A DNA stretch of 56,791 bases. Origin: JBIIJL01 sp044233795. Its GTDB lineage: Bacteria; Pseudomonadota; Gammaproteobacteria; Legionellales; Legionellaceae. The notes beneath the pieces were generated by a model. It saw only the letters and a program-made list of their open reading frames with translations. It ran no database searches and was not told the origin of the DNA. Positions 24,503-33,242 of this stretch are shown here, in pieces (positions within the stretch are counted from its first letter, which is position 1; each line of letters opens with the position of its first letter). The stretch spans positions 1 through 56,791 of the forward strand of contig JBIIJL010000003.1 of NCBI GenBank assembly GCA_044233795.1. The letters are read 5' to 3'. Position numbers and translations under genes: made by a program.

Positions 24503-25684
24503 ATGCGTTCTAGGTTTATTGGCGGCATTCTGCTGATTGTAGGCACATCGATTGGTGGTGGCATGCTAGCACTGCCAGTTGCCAATGCTGCAACTGGCTT
24601 TTGGCAATCGTCATTATTCCTGCTGTTGTGTTGGTCACTGATGACCTTAGGCGCCCTTTTTATTCTTGAGGTGAACCTCTACTTGCCACCAGGAAAAAAC
24701 ATGGTATCAATGGCCTCCGCAACGCTTGGGATACCTGGCTTGTGGATGGCATGGCTGAGCTATCTCTTTCTTTTATATACTCTCTTATCAGCTTACATTT
24801 CTGGCGGCACCGATGTATTGGGGGGGTTACTACGTGGCATTGGCATTCATGCTCCGCCCTGGCTACTGAGCGTATTCTTTACGATGGCATTTGGCTTGGT
24901 TGTCTATGCAGGCATTCGCCAAGTCGATCTACTGAATCGAGGGCTCATGTTCGCAAAACTTGCAGTGTATCTTGTGTTGGTTGTGCTCATCGCACCTTTT
25001 GTACAGCTCGATCATTATGAAGGTGGGCACATACACTATATCACAGGATCTGTCATGATCTTGATTACCTCCTTCGGTTTTGCCATCATCGTTCCAAATC
25101 TTCGAGTGTACTTTAATGATGATGTTCAAGTCTTAAAAAAAGTTGTGCTCATAGGCTCACTTATCCCCCTCTTATGCTATATAGCATGGGATGCAGTTAT
25201 CATGGGTAGTCTACCTTCGACAGGGCAAGAAGGATTAATTGCACTGATGCATAGCCCTCACCCGACAAGCTCGCTTGCGGCTACTTTATCTAATACCGTT
25301 CATCATACCCTCATCAGCTCTTTTTTTGATTTTTTTACCTCAATTTGCATGCTTACAGCTTTTCTAGGCGTATCGTTATGTCTTATTAGCTTTCTTGGTG
25401 ATGGACTTAACATGAAACAACAAGGGTTAGAAGGTTTGGGACTATTTATTCTCACTTTCCTCCCGCCGCTACTCCTTGTTATCTACTCTCCCGGGATATA
25501 CCTTCACGCTCTAAGCTATGCGGGGGGCTTCTGCGTCATTTTACTTTTGCTTCTACCTTCATTGATGTCATTTTATGGCAGAAAAAAGTATTCGTCAGTA
25601 TATCGTGTTTCGGGAGGTAAAGCCTGCCAACTATTGGTGATTATTTGCTCGATAGTTTTACTGATAGTGTCGTTAATTTCTTAA
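24503..25684 (+). CDS. Aromatic amino acid permease, TyrP-like (copy 1)
   Basis: A 393-residue inner-membrane permease of the hydroxy/aromatic amino acid family (TyrP/Mtr/TnaB type), with 11 hydrophobic helices. It starts with the family hallmark FIGGILLIVGTSIGGGMLALP and contains the broken-helix repeat ITSFGFAIIVPNLRVYF. Likely a proton-coupled tyrosine or tryptophan importer; the exact substrate cannot be read. A close tandem paralogue starts 22 nt downstream. The ribosome site is weak. L. pneumophila needs external amino acids including aromatics or their precursors, so the role fits. Confidence 0.88.
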   Translation: MRSRFIGGILLIVGTSIGGGMLALPVANAATGFWQSSLFLLLCWSLMTLGALFILEVNLYLPPGKNMVSMASATLGIPGLWMAWLSYLFLLYTLLSAYISGGTDVLGGLLRGIGIHAPPWLLSVFFTMAFGLVVYAGIRQVDLLNRGLMFAKLAVYLVLVVLIAPFVQLDHYEGGHIHYITGSVMILITSFGFAIIVPNLRVYFNDDVQVLKKVVLIGSLIPLLCYIAWDAVIMGSLPSTGQEGLIALMHSPHPTSSLAATLSNTVHHTLISSFFDFFTSICMLTAFLGVSLCLISFLGDGLNMKQQGLEGLGLFILTFLPPLLLVIYSPGIYLHALSYAGGFCVILLLLLPSLMSFYGRKKYSSVYRVSGGKACQLLVIICSIVLLIVSLIS

Positions 25685-25706
25685 TAAGATCTAAATGGGA
25701 GAGGGT

Positions 25707-26897
25707 ATGCCTAATTCTAAATTTATCGGTGGAATTTTGTTGATTGTTGGTACCTCCATCGGTGGGGGAATGCTTGCACTACCGGTGTCAACCGCGCAGG
25801 CAGGTCTTTTTCACTCGATTCTTTTTTTATGTGCATGTTGGCTCATCATGACAACCGGAGCCCTATTGGTGCTTGAAGTCAATTTGCGCTTGCCGTCTGG
25901 TAGTAACATGGTCTCCATGGCCAAAGCAACACTAGGTTGGCCAGGCCAACTTCTTGCATGGATTACCTACTTATTTTTACTCTATACTTTGTTGGCGGCT
26001 TATATTTCAGGGGGAAGTGATGTATTTAATGCGCTCCTTCATAAAGCTCATATTGATATCCCTAACTCGTATACTTCCATCTTATTCACGCTAATGTTTG
26101 GTTTTGTCATCTATAGTGGTATCCGCGCGGTTGACTATCTTAATCGAGGCTTGATGTTTGGCAAGCTTGGTATCTATATACTGCTCATTTTCATTATCTC
26201 CCCACATATCAATACTCCAAGACTTAATGGCGGAGAGGCTTCGGCCATCACTGGCAGTTTGATGATTCTCATCGCATCATTTGGATTCGCATCAATTGTG
26301 CCAAGCTTACGTCAATATTTCGATAATGATATCAGAGCATTACGCAAAATTATTTTGTTTGGTTCACTCATTCCACTTGCCTGCTATATCGTTTGGGAAG
26401 CTGTTATCATGGGCGTTGTTGAACGCGATGGCGCAAGTGGTTTAATAGCGTTGATGGAAAGTGACCATGCTACCAGTGGCTTAACACAAGCGATTGAAAT
26501 TGCCGTCCACAGCGAGTGGATCACTGGATTTTTTAGTTTTTTCACCTCTATCTGCATGATTACAGCCTTCCTTGGTGTTTCACTCGGACTTTTTGATTTT
26601 CTCGCTGACGGACTTGCACTTAAAAAAGCAGGCTACCAAGGTCACGGCATACTCGTACTCACTTTTCTCCCACCGCTCATCGTGGTACTCATTAATCCAA
26701 GCGTCTACTTGCATGCATTAAGATACGCTGGTGTTTGTTGTGTAATATTACTCCTTTTAATGCCCGCCATGATGGCCTGGCGAGGCCGCAGTAAAAACAT
26801 ACAGGAAGATACAATTTTAGTACCAGGAGGCAATCCAGTACTATCAATTATACTGTTTGCCTCCATCATTTTGTTACTGATTGCATTGAAAAATTAA
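25707..26897 (+). CDS. Aromatic amino acid permease, TyrP-like (copy 2)
   Basis: Tandem paralogue of the preceding gene, 396 residues, clearly similar along its whole length (FIGGILLIVGTSIGGGMLALP in both, then LYTLLAAYISGGSDVF and ITSFGFA/IASFGFA). ATG 25707 has the strong ribosome site GGGAGAGGG; an ATG 12 nt earlier lies inside that site. Divergence is spread over the protein, so the duplication is old; different substrates or affinities are likely. The two form one transcription unit. Confidence 0.88.
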   Translation: MPNSKFIGGILLIVGTSIGGGMLALPVSTAQAGLFHSILFLCACWLIMTTGALLVLEVNLRLPSGSNMVSMAKATLGWPGQLLAWITYLFLLYTLLAAYISGGSDVFNALLHKAHIDIPNSYTSILFTLMFGFVIYSGIRAVDYLNRGLMFGKLGIYILLIFIISPHINTPRLNGGEASAITGSLMILIASFGFASIVPSLRQYFDNDIRALRKIILFGSLIPLACYIVWEAVIMGVVERDGASGLIALMESDHATSGLTQAIEIAVHSEWITGFFSFFTSICMITAFLGVSLGLFDFLADGLALKKAGYQGHGILVLTFLPPLIVVLINPSVYLHALRYAGVCCVILLLLMPAMMAWRGRSKNIQEDTILVPGGNPVLSIILFASIILLLIALKN

Positions 26898-27021
26898 AGC
26901 GACAACTTATTTCATCACGTTAAGATTTGCTTAAGTTTCTTCTTATACAATCCCCCTGCAGTTACAATTGGTGGGTTTCTATATAGAACTCTTTAGCTAT
27001 TGTCTTTATAAGGGCCGTGTA

Positions 27022-27963
27022 ATGAAAAAAGTAGTCGGTATACTCCTTGCATTTTTTATCTCTGTTCAATCAAGTTTTGCTATTTCTATCTATGAGATCC
27101 CCAACGAATTAAGTGTCACTGAGCATTGGATTAGTTATACCACTAGTTTTGACATTGAAACCAAAACCAACAAGTTGGGTACACTCTATCGAAAATTCTT
27201 TAGTTTCTTACTAACGTATGAGTTTTTTGACCCATGGGATAACAAGCTCGCCTATGCGCAAGCACGATTTTTTTCGTTCTCAGCCCATTTTGACGTATTT
27301 GATGCAGAAAATAGACCGCTCGGTATGGCTGAAGAAAAAATCTTCACCTTTTTCCCAACATTCGATATTTATGGAGCAGATGGCTCAGCTAAATTAGCTC
27401 GAGCGAAAATGAATTTCTGGGGTACAACCTTCACCATCTATGATCCACTAACCGACCAAGTGATGGGCGTAATGAACCGATCCTTTTTCAGATTAAAAAA
27501 TGACTGGCAAATTACCATCACCAACCGACCGTTATTCTTAAAACGCAATATTGATCCTCGTTTACTACTAACGGTGCTTGCTTTCCAAGGAGATGTCGAG
27601 TACTGGAAAAATCAAGAGAAGCAAACCCATGCCAAGAACAAAAAAAACCGAGCCATCCTCGACAATCCTAGCACCAATAGCGAGAAGCTACTGTTAGCAG
27701 ATCTCAAAATGAAGATCGAAGCTGCTGAAACTGCCGCAGGTCTTGAGCATACTCAAAAGCCCGAAGCTTATGAACTTGAAAGTATTGCAACTGAGATTGA
27801 GAGTGAGTTTAACAACACTCAACCAACAGAAGAACGTGACCAAAAGCCACAAGATCAGATCATGTTATTTACCAACTTTTGCCTCAATCTAGTACAATCA
27901 CAGGATACGCCTGATGAGAAAAAGAAAGCCATTATTTACCTTTTGAAAATGCGCTTAAATTAG
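27022..27963 (+). CDS. Secreted LURP-one/Tubby-like protein
   Basis: A 313-residue precursor. Residues 1-20 form a Sec signal peptide (MKKVVGILLAFFISVQSSFA). Residues about 22-185 are a repetitive beta-strand region (repeated F-x-F-x-x-x-F-D/x-(V/I)-(Y/F)-D units: AHFDVFDAENRPLG, PTFDIYGADGS, TTFTIYDPLTDQVMG), the pattern of LURP-one/Tubby C-terminal-like folds that bind membranes or phosphoinositides in other proteins. Residues about 200-313 are charged and helical, with Lys/Asn- and Glu-rich stretches. Function unknown. It is followed by a very long perfect hairpin. The family assignment is by pattern only. Confidence 0.62.
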   Translation: MKKVVGILLAFFISVQSSFAISIYEIPNELSVTEHWISYTTSFDIETKTNKLGTLYRKFFSFLLTYEFFDPWDNKLAYAQARFFSFSAHFDVFDAENRPLGMAEEKIFTFFPTFDIYGADGSAKLARAKMNFWGTTFTIYDPLTDQVMGVMNRSFFRLKNDWQITITNRPLFLKRNIDPRLLLTVLAFQGDVEYWKNQEKQTHAKNKKNRAILDNPSTNSEKLLLADLKMKIEAAETAAGLEHTQKPEAYELESIATEIESEFNNTQPTEERDQKPQDQIMLFTNFCLNLVQSQDTPDEKKKAIIYLLKMRLN

Positions 27964-27983
27964 TAGAAACCACTGAGTGTACT

Positions 27984-28044
27984 AGGGGCTGTTGACATTT
28001 GATCCTCCCGTCGCCGACGGGAGGATCAAATGTCAACAGCCCCT
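27984..28044. repeat. 61-bp perfect palindrome (30-bp arms), terminator-like
   Basis: The arms at 27984-28013 and 28015-28044 are exact reverse complements around a single C; each starts AGGGGCTGTTGACATTTGAT. TTCTTTTT follows on the plus strand, so it can end the LURP-one transcript, but the stem is far longer than needed for a terminator. Confidence 0.9.
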
Positions 28045-28106
28045 TCTTTTTCAGTGCTAACACATATTATCAACAAAGGTACAAACCCTCATTAGGACCG
28101 TAAGAG

Positions 28107-29945
28107 TTAGGCCAGGGAGCCTTCAGCCATTGGTTTCACTGTGTTTAAAATCTCTTCTACCGTTTCAACATTCAAGTATTCTTCGACAGACAAGAAATCA
28201 AACCAGTAGGTTTGCAGCGTCAGCAGAGCCTTGTAGCCCATTTCCACATTTTTAGCCAACAGTTTGTCAATAAGTTTCTCAATTTTGCTGACAAGAGCGG
28301 AAGAAGAGATGTTTGACGTTTGATCATCGCTTTGCATTTTAGCAAACATTTCATCAAAGCACTGACCAACCAATTTTGGCACCGGGGTATTTCCGTCAAA
28401 AATACGGTGATCAGCACTGATAGAAACAGGCAACATATCCTGTGCTTCGAAGGATTGATTTTGCTTATTCCATATAGGTTTTTTTTCAATAGCCATCAAT
28501 GTATATTTCATAGACTCATTGCGACGCAGTGGTGATTTACATTGGCTATAACCGAAATTTCCAATGTTACTTAAAGAAACAAACGGTAAACCAGGCATTG
28601 GATAGCCATAGGTGTCAAAGGCAAAATCATACATCATACTATCCATAATGATAGGAAGCTGTGGATATTTATTCTCTAATGCCTCGCGCCTTCTATAACA
28701 ATAAGCCATGATCTGCACACCGGACTGAATTCTGGCTGACAAATCAGAAAAACTCATTTCATGACAATTTTCGAACACGACCGTAGCCATTTGATCACCG
28801 CAATTTGGCAATTTTACAACTAAGGCTACATAAGCCTTTTCACACATGAAAATGGTTTTAAAACTCAGATAATATCTAAAATACTCAGACTTGCTTAATT
28901 TTAAGCTCACCGCTTGCATCATAAGTGTCGTCAGTGTTTCAGGGGGGAATTTTTTATTGAAGAAATCAAGACAGCTGACATTGATGCTAAATTGTCCCGC
29001 CATGGTAGGATCGCTTGGGTTATCCCATTGAGTCATGAGCACTTTTCGAATGGGTGTCATGGGGACCATATGATGGGTGCCGGCAAATCCCTGAAGCTTG
29101 GGCATCATATCACTACCAAATCTCATGAAAAATTGCCAATTTTCACTGGGTTCAAGATTAATTTTTTTCAACTGACGGCGGTGTTTTCTATCAAGGTTTT
29201 CTTTAAAATCAACTGCACCCTCAACACCGAGCAACGCCGAAACGGAAAAGATATATTTGTACTGCATGAAAATATTAGTAAGAAGTTGATCTTCCAAATA
29301 AGCAATTTTAGGTTGAATCTCCTGAAGTGGGGGCATACCGATATCACGATATAAATCAGCCTCACAAACATGGCGATGCTCATCTTCAAGAATGGTCTTG
29401 AAGACTTTCGGAGCGATTCCTGCTTTATCCAAGCTATAAAAAATTTCTTCAATCCAGCCCTCACCAATCAAGTTAAGCAACATAATTGCAACTTTAGGGC
29501 AGGTCTCATTACGAATAAAATTACAGATCATTTCGATATTTGGACTGTATGGTGGAGGCACCGCATGTGGTGCGCATAATAGATATACAATTTTGGTGAA
29601 TACTAAACCATGAAAAAGCTCATCAAGCAATTGGCTTCGCATACGCGCTTTATACTCTGGTGTTGACATTTTCGATTCAAATTTAAGGGGGACCTGTATG
29701 GCCAAAACCTCCAATTGGGCAAGCAAAGAAAATGTGTATATATAGAGAAGTTTGTCAGCGCGCATTTCAAAGGGCAACCCGTGTTCAAACAAGATCGCCA
29801 TCCGCTCTTCGACAAGCTTTTTTTCAGCGGAGTTAATTTTACTCCATCCCTCTAGAATCCATTGCTCAGCACCCCAAAGTGGCTGAATTAATTCTTTAAG
29901 CTCATTCACTGTTATAATCCGTACCCGTTGGCGATTTTGAATCAT
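28107..29945 (-). CDS. Fusion of ferritin-like di-iron domain and E2-type acyltransferase domain
   Basis: A 612-residue cytoplasmic protein of unknown function. N-terminal part: a four-helix ferritin-like arrangement with E79, E109-x-x-H112, E166 and E189-x-x-H192, the classical di-iron ligand pattern. C-terminal part (about 290-540) follows the catalytic domain of 2-oxoacid dehydrogenase E2 enzymes: VPMTPIRKVLM opens it, LPFVSLSNIGNFG matches the TITNGGVFG strand of SucB, and SADHRIFDG provides the active-site H513 and D517. There is no lipoyl or subunit-binding domain, so acyl donors must come from CoA or a separate carrier. The last 65 residues are helical. Inference: an oxygenase/acyltransferase acting on a carrier- or CoA-bound lipid. 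It stands alone. Confidence 0.72.
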   Translation of the reverse strand: MIQNRQRVRIITVNELKELIQPLWGAEQWILEGWSKINSAEKKLVEERMAILFEHGLPFEMRADKLLYIYTFSLLAQLEVLAIQVPLKFESKMSTPEYKARMRSQLLDELFHGLVFTKIVYLLCAPHAVPPPYSPNIEMICNFIRNETCPKVAIMLLNLIGEGWIEEIFYSLDKAGIAPKVFKTILEDEHRHVCEADLYRDIGMPPLQEIQPKIAYLEDQLLTNIFMQYKYIFSVSALLGVEGAVDFKENLDRKHRRQLKKINLEPSENWQFFMRFGSDMMPKLQGFAGTHHMVPMTPIRKVLMTQWDNPSDPTMAGQFSINVSCLDFFNKKFPPETLTTLMMQAVSLKLSKSEYFRYYLSFKTIFMCEKAYVALVVKLPNCGDQMATVVFENCHEMSFSDLSARIQSGVQIMAYCYRRREALENKYPQLPIIMDSMMYDFAFDTYGYPMPGLPFVSLSNIGNFGYSQCKSPLRRNESMKYTLMAIEKKPIWNKQNQSFEAQDMLPVSISADHRIFDGNTPVPKLVGQCFDEMFAKMQSDDQTSNISSSALVSKIEKLIDKLLAKNVEMGYKALLTLQTYWFDFLSVEEYLNVETVEEILNTVKPMAEGSLA

Positions 29946-30094
29946 AACCAGGTCAAGCTATTAGCGTCAATAAAAAAGGGGGGGTTCCCTGCCAAATTTA
30001 CATCACTCTTGCTCGCCCACTTAAAACCGAATATAGTTTGTAAATTATATGTGTCGATCAAGACCCATAACAGGGATATCACAGGGAGATAGCG

Positions 30095-30355
30095 ATGACA
30101 AAAACAGAACTCAACCCAACAGCACTGGGTATTTCAGTTGCTACTGTGTCTGGCACCAGTATTCTTATTATGGGGCTTCTAGCCCACACTTTTTTCACTG
30201 GGAAACCCCTAGTTGCAGGCGTTGGAGCCATGTATATGTCCTATAATCCTTCGGTAATGGGTGCGATTCTTACCTCTCTTGTGGGTTTTGCAAATGCCTT
30301 CATTGGTGGTTATGTCATCGCTTGGGTATATAATTATCTACTTCACAAGTTTTAA
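30095..30355 (+). CDS. Small two-helix membrane protein
   Basis: An 86-residue protein with two hydrophobic helices (about 12-32 and 55-80) joined by a loop with NPSVMG. It resembles small 'bacteriophage holin family' membrane proteins found singly in Legionella and Coxiella genomes, though no phage context exists here. GGGAGA precedes ATG 30095 by 5-6 nt. Function unknown. The dam-like gene follows after 85 nt on the same strand. Confidence 0.6.
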   Translation: MTKTELNPTALGISVATVSGTSILIMGLLAHTFFTGKPLVAGVGAMYMSYNPSVMGAILTSLVGFANAFIGGYVIAWVYNYLLHKF

Positions 30356-30440
30356 AGCTCATGGATTGGCCTCAAGAACCGTGGCAAATTTGCTCATTGC
30401 CGAGTAGACTAGGATCATATAACTCGCGTTTGTTTACAAC

Positions 30441-31256
30441 ATGGAAAAAATCAAGCCTTTCTTGAAATGGCCCGGTAATAAATACCATTGTATAGATAAA
30501 ATCATCGAGGCATTACCTGAGGGCAAACGTCTTATAGAGCCCTTCGCAGGATCGGGGGCAGTATTTGTTAATGCAAACTACCAAGATTTCGTGCTTGCTG
30601 AAGACAACCTCGATTTGATAAATTTGTATAAGCATCTTCAACAAGAAGGAGACCGCTTTATCAAGTACTGCGGCCGCTTTTTTTCAGAACAAACCAACCA
30701 AGCCGACAATTACTATCAAGAGCGCGATCGATTTAATCAGTGTAAAAACCCAAGACTTCGTGCAGCTATATTTTTGTATCTCAATCGCCATGGCTATAAT
30801 GGCTTATGTAGGTATAACTTGAGGGGCGGATACAACGTTCCTTTTGGGCGCCATAAGAAACCTTATTTTCCCGCCCAAGAAATGCAATATTTTGCCGAGA
30901 AGAGCAAGCATGCTGTTTTTATTCATAGTGATTTCAGACATACCTTCAAAATGGCAACAGCAGGTGACATCATCTACTGTGACCCACCTTATGCACCACT
31001 CATCCAACAAAGTAATTTTACATCATATACCCAGAACAAATTTGGCAAGCAAGAGCAAATTGCTCTTACAGAATCAGCCATCAATGCAACAAAGTGCGGC
31101 ATCACGGTCATCATCTCCAACCACGACACTGACTATACCCGCCAGCTTTATCGGACCGCAGACATTTACTCCTTCCCCGTTAGACGTTCCATCAACAGGC
31201 ATCCCGAAAAGAGAAGACCTGTACAAGAACTTTTAGCAATTTTCAGAGGCAACTAA
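30441..31256 (+). CDS. dam: Dam-type DNA adenine methyltransferase
   Basis: A 271-residue class alpha N6-adenine methylase. The SAM motif is PFAGSGAVF (34-42), the N-terminal FLKWPGNK is motif X, and the catalytic motif is D181-PPY. SNHDTDYTRQLYRTAD and RSINRHPEKRRPVQELL match the Dam C-terminus, so GATC is the likely target. In this window it is next to an accessory patch of decayed insertion sequences, so whether it is the housekeeping Dam or an acquired copy is open. There is no restriction enzyme partner. Confidence 0.9.
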   Translation: MEKIKPFLKWPGNKYHCIDKIIEALPEGKRLIEPFAGSGAVFVNANYQDFVLAEDNLDLINLYKHLQQEGDRFIKYCGRFFSEQTNQADNYYQERDRFNQCKNPRLRAAIFLYLNRHGYNGLCRYNLRGGYNVPFGRHKKPYFPAQEMQYFAEKSKHAVFIHSDFRHTFKMATAGDIIYCDPPYAPLIQQSNFTSYTQNKFGKQEQIALTESAINATKCGITVIISNHDTDYTRQLYRTADIYSFPVRRSINRHPEKRRPVQELLAIFRGN

Positions 31257-31282
31257 AGACCGTCGCCTGATAAGAAATTAGG

Positions 31283-31359
31283 TAACGTCCCTAAAGCTTA
31301 TTTGCAGTTTTCTCACCCTTAATCTAAGCACAAATTTTTCAGCCAGCATCGATCTGCCC
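31283..31359 (+). repeat. Left arm of a 77-bp inverted repeat (IS256-like fragment)
   Basis: Matches the reverse complement of 33550-33626 at 67 of 77 positions by my alignment. It encodes the same short stretch as the IS256-type fragment on the right (FFS-x-HRSA), so it is a piece of the same element. Confidence 0.8.
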
Positions 31360-31374
31360 CCTCTCCCGCACTAG

Positions 31375-31651
31375 GAGCTCGAGTAGTATGATAAAGTCTT
31401 TCGCAGGATGAGGGTTGGCAAGAGAGAAATGGACAAGTGCCAATAGGCGCATACATCATTGATTTTGTCTGTCTTGAAAAACGACTGATTATCGAGCTTG
31501 ATGGTGGCCAACACATGGAAATCAAATTTACGATACGAAGCGCACTGATTGGCTAATGACATATGGATTTAAAGTGTTGCGCTTTTGGACTGACGATGTT
31601 TTTCAGCAAACAGCATCGGTCCGCGAAGTCATCATGACGGCTCTACTTTAA
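31375..31651 (+). pseudogene. Frameshifted DUF559 (endonuclease-like) gene remnant
   Basis: In one plus frame 31436-31516 reads VPIGAYIIDFVCLEKRLIIE followed by LDGGQH, the core of DUF559/Vsr-like proteins, then hits a stop. In another frame 31520-31651 continues with IYDTKRTDWLMTYGFKVLRF and WTDDVFQ, ending at TAA 31649-31651. Upstream residues (RRMRVGKREMDK) lie in a third frame. At least two frameshifts make it a pseudogene. These proteins belong to a PD-(D/E)xK-like fold and are often near mobile DNA. Confidence 0.8.
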
Positions 31652-31736
31652 GGCTAATATAGTTGATTGAATTTTAATTGACTGATTTGTGTATTATAAT
31701 TATCGTTTTAGAATTTGCTAATTGTTATGGGATATT

Positions 31737-32057
31737 CAACGGACTTAAGAGGGACAGTTTTACACTTCATAGATGCAGGCAACTCAATCAAGTCCGCATG
31801 TAAATTATTTTCTGTTAGTCGTTCTTCAGTGCAGCGCTGGAGTCTTAGCTTAACTGAACGCGGAAGTCTCAAGCTCTAAACCGAGAATTAAATCACCTTA
31901 TAAAGTAGATGAAACAGCTTTAAAGGCATACATTGCAGAGCACCCTGATGCTTACCTTAATGAGATTACGACACACTCTAACGTCACTGGTTCAGGGATA
32001 TCAAAAGGCTTGAGTCGTCTAAAAATCACACGTAAAAAAAACAACACTCTATGCTGA
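31737..32057 (+). pseudogene. IS630-type transposase N-terminal remnant
   Basis: From ATG 31737 the frame reads MGYSTDLRGTVLHFIDAGNS then a helix-turn-helix (SACKLFSVSRSSVQRW), stops at 31875-31877, and resumes in another frame as SKPRIKSPYKVDETALKAYI, AEHPDAYLNEI and LSRLKITRKK, ending at 32057. This is the N-terminal DNA-binding part of IS630 family transposases. The DDE catalytic domain is absent. Confidence 0.8.
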
Positions 32058-32266
32058 CATAGGGGGTGCGAAGGAATATTGGCTAAAGCCCCCGAATCTC
32101 ATCAGGTGTTTTGCCAGAAAAGTTTGATAATTTGTATGGCATGTGGTTTATCATAGGATGGTTTTGTTCGTCAACTATAACATATGATCGTATTTTGTTC
32201 AGTCATATTTACTTCCAGCAATTCATTAGCTCGCAACAGAATCAACAAGATCAGAAGAAACTTAAT

Positions 32267-32296
32267 TTTACAATATGTAATATATAATGCTATAAT
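32267..32296 (+). promoter_or_regulatory. Promoter of the 267-residue protein gene
   Basis: TTTACA (32267-32272), 18-bp spacer, TATAAT (32291-32296), 33 nt ahead of the ATG. CTTAATTTT at 32261-32269 resembles one half of a Legionella PmrA site, but a second half is not clear. Confidence 0.55.
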
Positions 32297-32328
32297 GATC
32301 GATAAATGACAACACCTGGAGAACAACT

Positions 32329-33132
32329 ATGAACCCTGCAAAAATAACGGCTTATCGCGATAGGATAGCAGTCTTACTCAAGGATATTGATGCCCAGCTT
32401 GAAGTCAAAAAAGACGCAATGGAAAAGTTAAGAGGCGGCTTTAGAGAAGAAACTAAGGCTCGCTTCAGCAAAGCACAAGAAGATCATAATTTTACTCTAG
32501 ATGTTAAAGATAAAATTAACGCAGTAGTCATGGCAATTTATAAATGTGGAGAACTTGCTGCAGATAAAAACTACGACACTTATTTAGACCATGGGATGGA
32601 TTCTGCTATTGAAATCGTGGAATTATACTATCAGCTTCTCACACATCCAGACAAAGTTTCTGACTTATCAGGGATGCTTGAGAAATCTAACAACCTGTTA
32701 AAGCAATTGTCAGATGATATGAGTCCTAACAACCTTGGAAAGCATCTTGGTGTTGCACACCGGGCTGTATCATGTCTTGCTGGGCTGGGGTTTGCAGTGG
32801 CAGGCCTTGCGATATTTGTCATAGGTTTCGCGATCAGTATTCTTTCAACAGCAAGGCCCCTTGCGTCATTTACTATAGATACCACCATGGAAGCTTTTAA
32901 AGCTAGTTATACATCGTTTAAAGAAACCGTAACAGCTAATCGAGTACCCCTAGAGTGGGAGATTTTAGATACAGAAATAGGACATATTCATAAAGAGTTT
33001 GAAACAAAGCAAGCTAAAGATGAGCAATTAGCTCAACAAAGCAAGAAGTTAGAGATATATGGCATTTTTAATACAAAAGGAATTACCAAAGAGAGCCCTC
33101 CATCACCAGGATTTACTCCTAAAGCTAGCTAA
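32329..33132 (+). CDS. Unknown coiled-coil membrane protein (effector-like)
   Basis: A 267-residue protein I do not recognise. Residues about 1-60 and 215-250 are charged helices with coiled-coil character. Residues about 150-182 form a long hydrophobic hairpin (CLAGLGFAVAGLAIFVIGFA), enough for one or two membrane passes. There is no signal peptide. The tail is short, Ser/Pro/Lys-rich (ESPPSPGFTPKAS). Mixed coiled-coil plus internal membrane hairpin, own promoter, GGAG 8 nt ahead of the ATG and location in a mobile-element island are the usual look of Legionella Dot/Icm substrates, but that is inference. It is the only intact gene in the island. Confidence 0.65.
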   Translation: MNPAKITAYRDRIAVLLKDIDAQLEVKKDAMEKLRGGFREETKARFSKAQEDHNFTLDVKDKINAVVMAIYKCGELAADKNYDTYLDHGMDSAIEIVELYYQLLTHPDKVSDLSGMLEKSNNLLKQLSDDMSPNNLGKHLGVAHRAVSCLAGLGFAVAGLAIFVIGFAISILSTARPLASFTIDTTMEAFKASYTSFKETVTANRVPLEWEILDTEIGHIHKEFETKQAKDEQLAQQSKKLEIYGIFNTKGITKESPPSPGFTPKAS

Positions 33133-33158
33133 GCTATAGGATTCTTTAGGTTGATCCC

Positions 33159-33205
33159 TCAGCAATCCCCTCATTTTTGCTGATCAAAAATGAGGGGATT
33201 GCTGA
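33159..33205. repeat. 47-bp perfect palindrome (21-bp arms)
   Basis: The arms at 33159-33179 and 33185-33205 are exact reverse complements (start TCAGCAATCCCCTCATTTTT) with a 5-base loop. It lies 27 nt after the stop at 33132 and probably ends that transcript; no long T-run follows. Confidence 0.88.
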
Positions 33206-33242
33206 AGGCGGAAGCAAGGCGTCGGCTAGATGATTCTGCTTG

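Noticed and set aside
29978..29984. Run of seven G next to six A, 33 nt upstream of the ferritin/E2 fusion gene
   Set aside because: Too short to argue for phase variation, and no promoter elements are placed around it convincingly.
31319..31562. Two minus-strand ORFs of over 60 codons
   Set aside because: They are antisense to the plus-strand DUF559 remnant, whose translation is recognisable; the minus products are not.
32261..32283. Possible PmrA box (CTTAATTTT plus AT-rich sequence) ahead of the effector-like gene
   Set aside because: Only one half-site matches; the second half is not at the right spacing.
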